This document shows positions 22,635 to 32,916 of a DNA stretch of 64,000 nt, piece after piece (position 1 is the first letter of the stretch; the number at the start of each line of letters is the position of its first letter). The position numbers and the translations under genes are program-made. The notes beneath the pieces were generated by a model. It searched no databases and was not told the DNA's origin. It was given only the letters and a program-made list of their open reading frames with translations. Source of the stretch: Nageia nagi (lineage: Eukaryota; Pinophyta); assembly GCA_050084985.1 (NCBI GenBank), contig JBITNC010000001.1, forward strand, positions 103,788,001 through 103,852,000, in the 5' to 3' direction.

Positions 22635-24804
22635 TTAATCAAGTTGAAGAGGTCTTCTTTGTTTCATTTGTTTCCACACATCAAAAATTTCATCCCATTG
22701 CACTTCATTCAAAATTTGAGGTGCACTAAGAGATAAAAACATCAATGTATCCAATGTGTCTAAAGATAATCTTGATCTATCAACATCTTTTATTTTGTTA
22801 AGCTTAGAGAAGCCTCTTTCACAAACTACTATACTTGCTAGTAAAACAAGGATAGTTTGCCATAATCTCATCAAATTTGGATATCCATTAGTCCATTCTA
22901 GTTGTTGACCACAATGTTCCCATGCTTTGAACATAGATTTTTTCTGACATGATTGATAAAGTTCAAGAACAAACTGATCTGCCTCACCTATACATTTATT
23001 TTTGTTAACTAAGGATAAATCTCCAACAGCAAATTTTTCACATAACATATCAAGATACCTTTTTGTTTGAATATCACGGTCATCTTCCTCATCATAATAG
23101 CTACAAGAACTAAAAAACTTAGCAGCATTGAATAAATGCAAATCTATGAATCTTGCATTTAAACTCTCTATAACTTTCTCAACAAATAATTTTCCTAATG
23201 CAATGCAATCATCAAGTGTTCCTAATCATTGTGAGTTAGCTATTCCTATAAATTTCAAAATATGTACATTTTTTTTTCCTATATTATCTATAAATTCAAG
23301 AACTCCATCTTTTGATTGTTGAAGGAAAGAAGTAATATGTGATGCATTCCTCCCAAAAGTAGTCCCTAGAAATCATTTACAAAGAAGTTTGATAATAACA
23401 TCTAAAATATCTCCAATTGATGTTATATCAATATGGTCTTCTTGAATTTTTTTTTTGATTTTATTTAATTCAATAAGAACATCTACAAGCAAATTGATAT
23501 AAAACTGAAGTTGAAAAATAGTTGCTATATCATATAGTTTTTTATCCTCCAATTCCCACTCCTTCAATAATGTTGGCATTAATTTTACAAGTCTCTCCAT
23601 AACTTTACCTCGTGATAACCATCGAACACAATGTATTTGTAGTACTTCCAACCTTGTGATTTGGAATGCATCCATTAATCCTTTTAGTTCTTCATGCCTC
23701 TTTATTGACCTTCCTAACCAAGAATACACCTTATTTGCAAATTTGTCAATGAATTGCAACTCTGGAAAATATCCTGAAGCATCATTTGCTGCAAGTGCTT
23801 CTCTATGAGCTATGCAATGTATATCAGTCAAATGTGGAATATCACACTGAAACTTTATTGCCAATCCTTCTCTTGAGCCTCTCATTGATGATGCTCCATT
23901 TGATGCAAATCTAACAAGTTTGAATAATGGCAATCCCATCTCTGTTAACAAACTTGTTACTGCATCATACATTGATTGAGATGTTCCATCATGAACCTTT
24001 ACTAACCTTATAAATTTTGTAACACATAAACCTTTTCCACCATTTTTTAAATAGCTTATATAAACAATAAGATGTTTCTCCAAAGTTCTATCTATACTCT
24101 CATCAACAAAAATTGAGTAAAAAGGACTGCAACTAATTTCTAATACTAGTTTCTTCCAATAAACCTCTTTTGCTGTAGATAAAAACTCTTTTCCTGATGT
24201 TGTATTTGTGTATGATGAATATTCATCAGACAAAGGCATATTTGGAGTATGTTTGTACCTATCCTTATCACATATTGGCTTATATAATTCAAGTGGTAAA
24301 TTATTAATATCAATGAAATACATATTTTCCATCACTGAGATGATCCTATGCTTTTCAGAATCCACCATAAGTTCAATACATTTTTGGCATTTGAAGTTGA
24401 GATGGATTATCCTTTAGTTGTTTTTGTCTTTGACTTTGTTTGTGTGGTTCAGATTCATCATGTGTATTCAATGCACACATTTGAATAGTTTTGCTTCCCT
24501 CTATTGCAAATGGAGTATTGGCCTTGAATTCCTCATGCCATGCACATTTTATCCTTTCTATTCCATTGATGTATTTGATAGGATAAGCCCATGGAAATTT
24601 CAATTTCCAATGTGTTTGAAACACTCTCTTTGTTTTTTTTAATGGTTGTTCCTAAATATTTGCTTGATCTTCTTCTATGCTTTCATCATCACCATGAATA
24701 TTTTCTTCAGTATTTAGTTCTTTTTTATTTTGAGAAGCTCTAAAAAATGCATTGGTAATTGATAATTGTCTCTTGTCTTTCTTAGGATGCCCAATAGGAG
24801 ACAT
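22635..24804 (-). pseudogene. hAT transposase, ZNF862-like, nearly full length
   Basis: The minus strand encodes about 720 residues from an ATG at 24,804. The N-terminal part starts MSPIGHPKKDK and has an acidic low-complexity stretch. A KFPWAYPIKY motif follows near 24,590, as in TTF-type zinc-finger hAT proteins. The RNase H-like core lies at 23,373-24,368 (SIFVDESIDRTLEKH, then FASNGASSMRGSREGLAIKF and HCIAHREAL). The C-terminal dimerisation domain at 22,635-23,141 has YPNLMRLWQTILVL and ASIVVCERGFSKLNK. Breaks: TAG near 24,655, a frameshift near 24,390-24,420, and TGA near 23,370 and 23,230. From 24,368 to 22,635 the frame stays the same across both TGAs. The second core motif has Asn where relatives have Asp. 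A working copy would cut and paste the element. Confidence 0.88.
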
Positions 24805-26597
24805 TTTTGAATTATGAAAATAAAATTATTGTAAAATATGATACCATTGACAGTGACACCACTCAATTGTTGCAATAAAAGAGGATTGATTCTAATCTAT
24901 CAGATCATAAAAAAGAAAAAAATATTATGAACATAATTACACTTCATGATAAACCAAAAATATAATTGTATCAAAACTATCTAATCAGTGGGTGAAGAAA
25001 ATATATGCTTACTTGTGTATTTCAAATCTAATAGTAAGGCTGAACTTACAAATAGAGGGAATCTATATCTTTGTTCACATAGTTCAGACAACTTGAGACT
25101 AGTTTTTTGATCCCTGGTCTCTGCCACACTGTTGAATGTTACAAACAATTGGGGTTAATATTAATATTATTTTACTTCGAGGGAAGAAAATAAAATACTA
25201 TTTCAATTAGCATTATTTCAAACTTCCAAGTAAAACTAGAACCAATAGATTCTATAAATTATATGAATAGACTGTTACCTTGATTTCAACTACTTCCAAT
25301 GAAATATCAACATAGAACCATAAAGGATTTGTAATGAATCTTCAAATTTTGTACTTTGAACCTTGTCCTGTAGAATATTCAATAAGTGTTTATCATTATG
25401 AGTCTCAAATAATTAGTCTTGTATGTTTTGGGAAATAGAAGAACTACCACAAGATAATATGTAACTTATCTTAAAACTCACTAGCCACCTAGGAGATTTA
25501 GGGATGAAAAATAGCCCAAGAATAAAAAATCAACATGGCACGATACCTATTGATTCCATAAATGAAAAATATCTAAATCTCTATAGAAATATTCATAAGA
25601 ACATTAAGATTTTGAAATGATATGTCTTAATAAAATTTAACCATTTTAAGATTCCTTACAAAACATTGCTTTTGCACCATCACTCATAAGATTAAACAGT
25701 TTAATACTATTTTCCATCAGCTTGAATAGTTGTATTTCATGGCTAAACACTATTTTTCTACCATCACCAGATGTATGTTCATGATCCTAAATCTTTCTTA
25801 TTGACAAATAAACATATTATTTTCATCATATTTTTGTAGTTGGATTTTTAACATGTTCTTCTAGATCAAATCATGTATTTTTTTGGAGATCAACATTTTC
25901 GCTTGTATTCATGTTTCCTTTCATAGATTATGTCTCTTCAGATATCAATACTTTTTCATATCGGAATCATATGTTCAAATGGGTCCAAAAATTAGTGATC
26001 ATAGGAGAGCATGTTACATAGATGAAGAATAGTGATGACAAGGGAGTTCTTGTAGAAGGTAACATGAGTTTTAGGGGAGCATTAGATGAATATATGCAGC
26101 ATGAAAAAATAACCTTTCCCTACATTCTTTCAGCATATGCACCAAGAGATCCGAGATTTACTAAAAAAAAAAAAACAAAGGAGTTGAAAATGGTTTTACA
26201 AGGGAAAAATACTTGAATAGTCACTTACATGCAACATAGAAGCAAAGAAAAGATTGGAAAATACTTTTCATGGGGTACTGCTTCTATGAATGCTTAGGAG
26301 CCAACTAGAATGATATATTCTATGGTATTCTTATAATAGGCATTCATTAGAAAATTGGAGATGTTTTGAATGAAGAAAATAAGACATGTATGTAAACATA
26401 TGGAATATAAAAAGAATACCTAAGTTTCGTTGGAAAAAATGCAGTAGAGAGATGCCTTCTCATGGAATAAAATGAGCACAATGATTGTAGAGAATGTTTA
26501 AATGATTTTTTGAGAAGATTTGAAGGACTTTATAGGAGATAAAATTGTCAACAGTTAAAGCTATACTATGTATGTTTCTAAATGTGAGAAGAAATAA
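24805..26597. other. hAT interior between transposase and OPT fragment
   Basis: The first 300 bases probably hold the transposase promoter and leader. Near 25,110-25,131 a sequence whose complement starts CAGTGTGGCAGAGACCAGG looks a little like another hAT end, but no partner was found. A plus-strand ORF at 26,022-26,216 (64 codons) is not recognised. Parts of the interval may be intron or later exons of the captured gene; I could not match them to OPT. Confidence 0.4.
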
Positions 26598-26861
26598 AGC
26601 CATGAAGTGGCCAATCAGAAGCATGACTACTTGAACTGAAATTTATGTAATAACAAGAGGCTTCGTCCTATAGCCAAAAAATTGGTTTAATAAATAGAGC
26701 ATGATGCAGGAGAGGAGGCCCATGAACCACATCCAAAAAGTCCATATTGGAATGGATGGGTCATCATCTGTGCTCATTGTAAAGGCCACTTGCTCCACTG
26801 GTAGATTTTCCTCTTCTGCACCTTTACTAACCTCCATCGGGCTTACAGAATCCACTGCCAT
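26598..26861 (-). pseudogene. Oligopeptide transporter (OPT) 5' fragment
   Basis: The open stretch starts at ATG 26,861 and gives 72 residues. After an acidic N-terminus come EEENLPVEQVAFTM, then DDPSIPIWTFWMWFMGLLSC and LLNQFFGYRTKPLVIT. This order is the signature of the start of plant OPT-family (PF03169) transporters: a PVEQV segment, then the first membrane helix, then NQFF-YR--PL-IT. Past an in-frame TAA the similarity goes on with ISVQVVMLLIGHFMA to about 26,598, the second hydrophobic segment. Family proteins have roughly 700 residues, so about one eighth is present. The natural start codon and some sequence upstream are kept. The fragment lies within the hAT ends and looks captured from a host gene. 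Confidence 0.78.
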
Positions 26862-28670
26862 GCTTTTATGGAGTTAAAAATTTAAGAAAAGATCTTGATT
26901 CTCAAATACCACACTTGATTTCTCTTCTACTTTGCTGGATCATAAATAGACAAAGGGCAAAGAGCATGAACGTTGGGTTGCTTTCTGTGATGAAGATATA
27001 ATATACATAAGTCCACATAAGAAGATTCTCTTTCAAGGAAGGCAGGATACAGACATTACAATTTACCATTAGCAGGAAGTAACAGAACTAGAAGTTGGAA
27101 GTAAGAATTAGCAGACTATAACACATAAGTAACATAGGCTACTCCAGGCCTATTTTATATACATAGGTAATATTCATTATATATGTGCTTGGAATTTCCT
27201 ATGTAAGTTTTACGAATGTAATTGCACTACCTTCATTGACTATGTATGCATCCATTTAACCCATGAATGACATCTTGTATGATATCTTATAGGCATTGGG
27301 AAGTGACACCTCATAGTAAAATGTATTCTTTTTGTTGTCAAGCAAAATTTCTTAAATGCTTTTCTATTGAGTTTTTTCAACTATGATAATTACCTCACAA
27401 CCTGACTTGGGTGAATCTTTAGACATGCATTATTGATCCATTGGGTCCTGCAAGTTATCCTTAGGAGGCTTTGAACTTCAATTCCTAAATACCCAGAAGC
27501 TTGAAGTGGGTGTGTGGAGGTCTCTACTTTATGGTTGTATATCATATAAGAATGCAAAAATAGAGGAAATTTATTGTAATAATCCTTCTGCTTCAAATTA
27601 TTTTTCTATTTCAAATATTTATACAAATTAGTTTGCTTGGGATGACATCTGGAGAGCAAGGATGTTGGAGAAAAAGGAGCCCTATGGGTGTATTTGGTTT
27701 GAAGTTGGAAAAGAGTACATATTTTCTTATAGAAGATAGGTCACACCTCCAAAATCCAGAAGATCTATGGAACAGAGGCAACCTAGTGTATTCCAGCCAA
27801 GCATAATACTTGTGTGAATTCCATGGTGAATGAAAATCACTGATTCACCACCATGATCAAGCTTTTAGTCAAGCTCAAAATGAACAAGCTTATTCCTCAA
27901 ATGGATATGTTTATGTGAATGGGTGCCATGGAGAATCAGAGATAAGTATTTACCATGGATAATATGGAGATGAGGATTTACATAAACAAAATATGAAACA
28001 TCTAACCAAGATTTGATATATCAAGGATAATGTACTTACCAGTTACCAAACACCTGACTCTCCTTTCTTAGCTACAAAGATTTGATCCATGATCAGAGTA
28101 CCACCAGTCCACATGCAAAGCTTGGTTGTGTACAGAGTGAAGTTGTGAGTTTTGTGATAGAATTTTACTATTAAAAATTATCAATCCATCAATTCTTAAA
28201 TTAGAAATATTCTAAATTTGAAATTTTTGAATGTGAAAATGTTACATAATTTACATTTGATAGTTATTAATTGGTTATTAATGCACCACTCATATGCACA
28301 TTGAAATTTGAAGTCCACTATGACATGCAATACTTTTTTTTAGAGAGGTATTAATTGATTATTAATGCACCACTCACAAGTCACATGCATATTGAAATTT
28401 GAAGTCCACTATGATATGCAATACTTTATTTTAGAGAGGTATTAATTATATATCAATTTTTATTTTATAATATATTAAATTTAATAATTTATATATAATA
28501 TATTTTTTAATTTTAAAATTAATTTTTGAAGGGTAGTTTTTAAATTTACCCTTCTTTTGAAATTTTGAATTTAATGTCAGGGCAAATTTAAATAGTTGCT
28601 TTTTTTTTACTGTTGATTTTTTAATTATCCTTATTTTAAGGGTAAAAATGCTTTTGAAGGCCATTGAAGG
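26862..28670. other. hAT interior, possible captured flank of the OPT gene
   Basis: From 26,862 to about 28,170 the base composition is less AT-rich than the surrounding DNA. Bases 26,862-27,060 would be the 5' flank of the OPT gene and include TATATTATAT (about 26,997-27,006, minus strand), a possible TATA box. The ORF at 27,390-27,596 (minus, 68 codons) is not recognised. The stretch 27,620-28,160 gives no protein match that I can see. From 28,170 to the end the sequence is AT-rich subterminal DNA with a ~95-bp direct repeat (near 28,265-28,325 and 28,345-28,445). Confidence 0.45.
28265..28445. repeat. Short direct repeat near hAT right end
   Basis: Two copies about 95-100 bases apart share ATTAATGCACCACTCA, then ATTGAAATTTGAAGTCCACTATGA and ATGCAATACTTT. 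They lie in the subterminal region of the hAT element and may reflect slippage. Confidence 0.6.
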
Positions 28671-28688
28671 CTTCAAATTTGATCCCTT
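28671..28688. repeat. hAT terminal inverted repeat, right
   Basis: CTTCAAATTTGATCCCTT, the complement of the left end apart from the outermost base. The target duplication copy ATTATTAA follows at 28,689-28,696. Confidence 0.82.
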
Positions 28689-28696
28689 ATTATTAA

Positions 28697-29560
28697 CCAT
28701 AAATTTCATAATTCAATGCATATTAAGCATATTAAATCTTTTGCAATATAAATTAATGCAACCAATAAGGATTGTGCATATTAAAGTTTGAAAAAATTTT
28801 ACTTTAATGTTTCACTTCAAACACTATCTATATCTACAACAAATTTTTATAGCATTGCAACCAATAAGGATAGTGTGTATCAAAGTTTGAAATATATTTT
28901 TACATAGATTTTTACTTCAAATACTATGCACATCAAAACACATCACATTATTCATATCCACACTATGCATATCCATAACAAAAAAAATATGCATAATAAA
29001 TCTTTATTTTAATAAAGTGCATATTTAATGCAATTTTTCCATTTTTCCTTTGTCCAAAGAATGATACAAGAGAAAAACAAATTTGCAATTAAAAGTTGCA
29101 AAGCATGCAAAACATTGGGATTAAATATATTTGGACATTATCAATTAAAGCTATCAATTAAAAATAATTCAAATAAGTCCAATGTTATCTTGAAAGAAAT
29201 TGCAATACTTACAAAAACTAGGACAATAATAGTTGCATTGAATTGCTTTATAAATTAACTTTGATCATATACCATACAAGGTATATAGTTTGTAAATTAC
29301 AATAGTAATTTAACTAACTTGGATTAAATAAGCGATCTAAGGGTTTAATCAAATATTTAGTACTTACCAATTACTATTTTTGCAACATTATTTAAAAAGC
29401 TATTTAAAGTTATTAAAAAATAGATCAAAGCTATAATTTTCATATAGTATACCCACTATTTTTTTTAAAGATACCCATATCACTTTTTATGAGTGAAAAA
29501 TTAAATATCAATTTGCACAAGAAAATAATAAAAAGTGAGACCATAATATTTTATTTAAAA
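28697..29560. repeat. Large inverted repeat, left arm (inner part)
   Basis: After the hAT element the left arm resumes. CCATAAATTTCATAATTCAATGCATATTAAGC pairs with the complement of the region around 30,830-30,870, and ATACCCATATCACTTTTT (near 29,472) pairs with AAAAAGTGATATGGGTAT (near 30,164). Pairing between these two blocks is weaker, so this inner part has diverged more than the outer part. A short ORF at 29,028-29,258 is not recognised. Confidence 0.55.
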
Positions 29561-30130
29561 ATGGGCATTAGATGGCTTACTTTTATTTCAAACTCTCCTA
29601 TGTTAAGAGTAAAAATTCACCATTTTTTTGTTTAAAAAATATTCTTTTTTAAAAAAATTATGTTTAAAAAGGTACCATGCCTTTTTTTAACAAATAATTT
29701 CCATTTTTTTAAAAACAAAGTTATACCTTTTTTAAAAAATTTTGCCTAAAAAAAATATCATTCTTCTTTTAATGCATTGCATCCCATGTGCTTAAACAAA
29801 TTTCATTCACTTAGAAAAGTAATTACCACATTAAAAAAAATATAGGATTCCACAAAAGAAATTGCCTCCAAAAATAAATACCCATTTTAATATTTTCTTC
29901 CCAAAAAAAAAATTGTAGCATGAGAGGATACTCTAATGGTGCAGGGTGATAGTCATTGATGTGGTACCTGCAAGGTAGCTTGCATAGCCAACATTTTTTA
30001 AGTTCTAATTAAAAAATGGTATCTTTGAAAAAAAAAGAGGCCAACTTTTTCAAGCAAAAGGGGCATGGGGTCCAATCCATGGTATTTTTAAGGCAATTCG
30101 TATTTCTAAAAAATGAGGGCATCCTATGTA
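29561..30130. other. Loop of the inverted repeat
   Basis: The AT-rich loop is rich in T and A runs. The segment 29,920-30,000 differs: it is less AT-rich, and TAATGGTGCAGGGTGATAG resembles a tRNA-like promoter A box only loosely. I see no gene. Confidence 0.4.
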
Positions 30131-31885
30131 AATTATTGAGCTAATGTAAATTGTTTTCAATCAAAAAGTGATATGGGTATTTATGTCTTTTTTTTTTAAA
30201 GAAAGAACCCTACTTAAGGATCTTGATGTTTATTCAAATGGGTATCATATGCTAAAAAGGATCTCAATTTTTAGGGAATTACAAAATAATATTTTTTATA
30301 GGTAATAATGAGGATTAGGTCCACTATTTATTATTATTAGTTCCATAATATTTTTATAATTTTTTAAAATACCATAATTTTTTTCAAGTATAACAAACTT
30401 TCAAGGTAAAATTAGATTAATTTATCAAGTAAGATAAATTTTTTAAGGGCAATAATTATTTTTTATTTATATCCAATACTTACAAATCATTTTAATTGCA
30501 CACTTCTTTTTAATACAATTTTTTTGTTATATCATTTTATAGAGTTTTGTTCCTATAATGACAAAGAAAAAAAAGGGAACTTGTATTATGTTATAGAATT
30601 TGTGCTATTGTACTTGTTATACTTTGTTATGAATATTATGTTGCTATTATTCTTAGATGGTTAATTTATGCATATAATTAATTTTTTTAGTTAGATGAAA
30701 ATATATAGTACTTGGATATGCATAATATTGTATACTTAGATGTGTATAAAATTAAAATTTATATAAAAAAAATTTTGAAACACACTATCCCTATTGGTTG
30801 CATTGATTTATATTGCAAATGACTTATTATGCTTAATATGCATTGGATAATGAAATTGATGGTTAATATGAGAATTCTTTTTATGCACATTATTTGAAGG
30901 AAATGTTTGTACAATTTTTTTTCAAACTATCTTCAATGTTTATGCATATTATGTTGTATGAAATGTTTTTAGTTATGCACATATTCTTATCTGTGCAGAT
31001 TGCATAATATACTTGTTAGAGTGTAAAGTTTTAAATTTTTTTATAAGATTTATTGAAGATAATTCACTATTGATTATTTTTGCATAAAAAAATATTTGAT
31101 TTAAAATAGAAGTGTATGAGTACCTTTGAAAATGTGCATTTCTCTCTACATTTGTAAAGATTAGTAATTGTAATAATTTTTTTTATCAAAGTTACTCTTA
31201 AGTGAAGTATAAAATTCATACTTCCATGTTTAGAAATAATTATAGATTAATATCTCTATACTTTCATGTTTTGAAAGAATATCCATGGTTATGGATTTAT
31301 ACCACTATACTTTCATGTTTAGAAAGTTTATCCATATTGATGAATTATTTACCATATTACTAGTTGTAAGCAAGTTGTAGTAGATGGAATGCTTAAAAAG
31401 GTTTTCCCTTCTCCATGAATACATTTTTGGAGTGGTTAAAAGATTTTTTATTTTCCATGATACCACATTGTTGAAATGTTAAAAAAATTTATTCTTCAAA
31501 ATTGTAATTGTTTGATTAAATTTGAATCTATGTTGATGGATTTATGTTACCAAATTTTATCATATGCATGTTGACTAGTAGCATAGTTAAGTTGACATTT
31601 ATGGCTTATGCTTTACCTTATAAATCTTGGTTATATTTGATTAAAATGAAATTTGTGGCTTAAATATTTTAACTTGGTAGTTAAGTCAAGTTGTTTTGTG
31701 TTAGTTTGTGATATGGTTAAGATAACATAGTCACATAAATATGTATTTGCTAAAGTTATCATCAAGAGAGAGAATTATGTTATGAAAATATTATGATATG
31801 ATGACAACCTTATATAATTTGAATAAATAAATAATAATAATCTAAAACAAAGAAACACAAAAATTAAAAATTAATTTATTTATAA
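30131..31885. repeat. Large inverted repeat, right arm
   Basis: The complement of this uninterrupted arm matches 20,680-21,724 (outer part, strong) and 28,697-29,560 (inner part, weaker). It keeps the empty hAT site: the complement near 30,860-30,880 reads CATATTAACCATCAATTTC. In single-stranded form the two arms could fold into a long hairpin of up to about 1.8 kb. Confidence 0.78.
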
Positions 31886-32429
31886 TAATTATTAATATCA
31901 TATTATATTGATATTATGCACATATGATATTGTTTATATCATTCTATATTTATATTATGATATCATGTTATGAATGGTACATTTCTTAGTATATACATGT
32001 GATATTTAGTTGATTATGTATGTTATCCTTGATGTTATGTATATGTGATGACTTGGTATATTTTATCAATTTATGGATGATATCTATATTATATGAGTGT
32101 ATATGATATATCTAATTGATCTTGTTTATGATTATAGATTTTTTATTAAGATTACAAATTAATTCAAGTATGCAGGATCATGAAGGTTCATCATATAAAT
32201 ATGTTGTTGAATGATTACTCTTATACATTGAATTTATTTTTTTATTAATGATTGTATTGTAAAATTATTTGTTAAAATAGTTAAGTAATTGATCTATTAT
32301 AGAACCATCTATATTATATTACTTTTTTAAATATGTAAAAGTTCTCATCTCTACTTGTATCTTCATATATAATAACTCTCTCTTACTATTTGTCTTTATC
32401 TTTTTGATTCTCTACCTCAATATTGCATT
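31886..32429. other. Element G 3' region
   Basis: The AT-rich sequence between the inverted repeat and the PPT has ATGATATTAT-like short repeats and no ORF. It is probably the 3' untranslated part of the copia-type element. Confidence 0.45.
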
Positions 32430-32438
32430 AAAGGGGAG
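32430..32438 (+). other. Polypurine tract of element G
   Basis: TAAAGGGGAG directly precedes the LTR start TGTTGG at 32,439. It is the usual place and look of a copia PPT and sets the plus orientation. Confidence 0.72.
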
Positions 32439-32916
32439 TGTTGGAAATTATAATGTAATATTATGTAGTATTTCTCTTTAATATATATTTATTTAATTCT
32501 TAAAGTATCTTTAGATACCTTAAAATATTAAAAAAAATAAATATATAAAGAAGAATAAATATAGAAATATCTTTAATATTACCTTTGGGTTAAAGAAAGG
32601 TTAAAGAGTAGATTTCACCTTATAAATAGATAGGTATCCCATTTCATTATGTAACTTGATGAAACATGGTAATACTTATCTTGTAGAGTTCTAAGAATAC
32701 TCCTATAGGAGCTTTATTTAGAATTTTTAAGAGAGTTATTTTGTAAAAAGTAATAGAATGATGGTTCAAAATGGATGTACTCTCAAGAAATGGAAGAACC
32801 ACTATACTTATTGTTATTTTTTATGATTATTATTTTCTTTACTAGATGGACGAATGTTAAATTTGTTAAAAAAAACTTCAAAGAGATATTGGTTTATGGA
32901 ATCCTTCAATTTATCA
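32439..32916 (+). repeat. 3' LTR of element G
   Basis: This 478-bp LTR starts TGTTGGAAATT and ends TTTATCA. Its 5' part repeats at 19,882-20,012. It is also related to the copia LTR at 36,156: both begin TGTTGGAA, and both have GGATGTA-TC followed by GGAA-AACCACT in the 3' half. The element at 36,156 is thus of the same lineage. Confidence 0.75.

Larger units (their letters stand above)
21725..28688 (-). mobile_element. hAT transposon with captured host gene fragment
   Basis: The left end reads CAGGGATCAAATTTGAAGG. The reverse complement of the right end reads AAGGGATCAAATTTGAAGC, so 17 bases match after the first. The eight flanking bases are CATATTAA (21,717-21,724) and ATTATTAA (28,689-28,696), an imperfect 8-bp target duplication as hAT elements make. 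The uninterrupted right arm of the inverted repeat has CATATTAACCATCAATTTCAT where this element sits, which is the empty site. The 6,964-bp element carries a minus-strand hAT transposase pseudogene (22,635-24,804) and the 5' part of an OPT transporter gene (26,598-26,861). The strand given is that of the transposase. Confidence 0.85.
19882..32916 (+). mobile_element. Copia-LTR-bounded non-autonomous element (G)
   Basis: A complete LTR at 32,439-32,916 is preceded by a plus-strand PPT, and the first ~131 bases of the same LTR occur at 19,882-20,012. Removing this interval rejoins two parts of the element C LTR that are continuous at 10,080-10,120 in the other copy. A likely target duplication is AGAAA, at 19,875-19,879 (two bases from the LTR edge) and directly after the right LTR at 32,917-32,921. 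No copia gag or pol is found inside. The interior instead holds a large inverted repeat and a hAT transposon. The 5' LTR has lost its 3' part and no primer site is visible. Confidence 0.68.

Noticed and set aside
24208-24642. Plus-strand ORFs over the hAT transposase
   Set aside because: They are shadows of the minus-strand transposase, which has clear domains.
25110-25131. CACTG-ended sequence resembling a second hAT terminal repeat
   Set aside because: No matching partner or 8-bp duplication was found, while the ends at 21,725 and 28,688 agree with each other and with the empty site.
26022-26216. 64-codon plus-strand ORF as a possible captured gene
   Set aside because: It has no recognisable family features and ends in a poly-A-derived Lys run. 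It was kept only as unassigned cargo.
19882-32916. Element G as an ordinary full-length copia
   Set aside because: No gag, pol or primer site is present and the 5' LTR is only 131 bases long. It was therefore reported as non-autonomous or rearranged.
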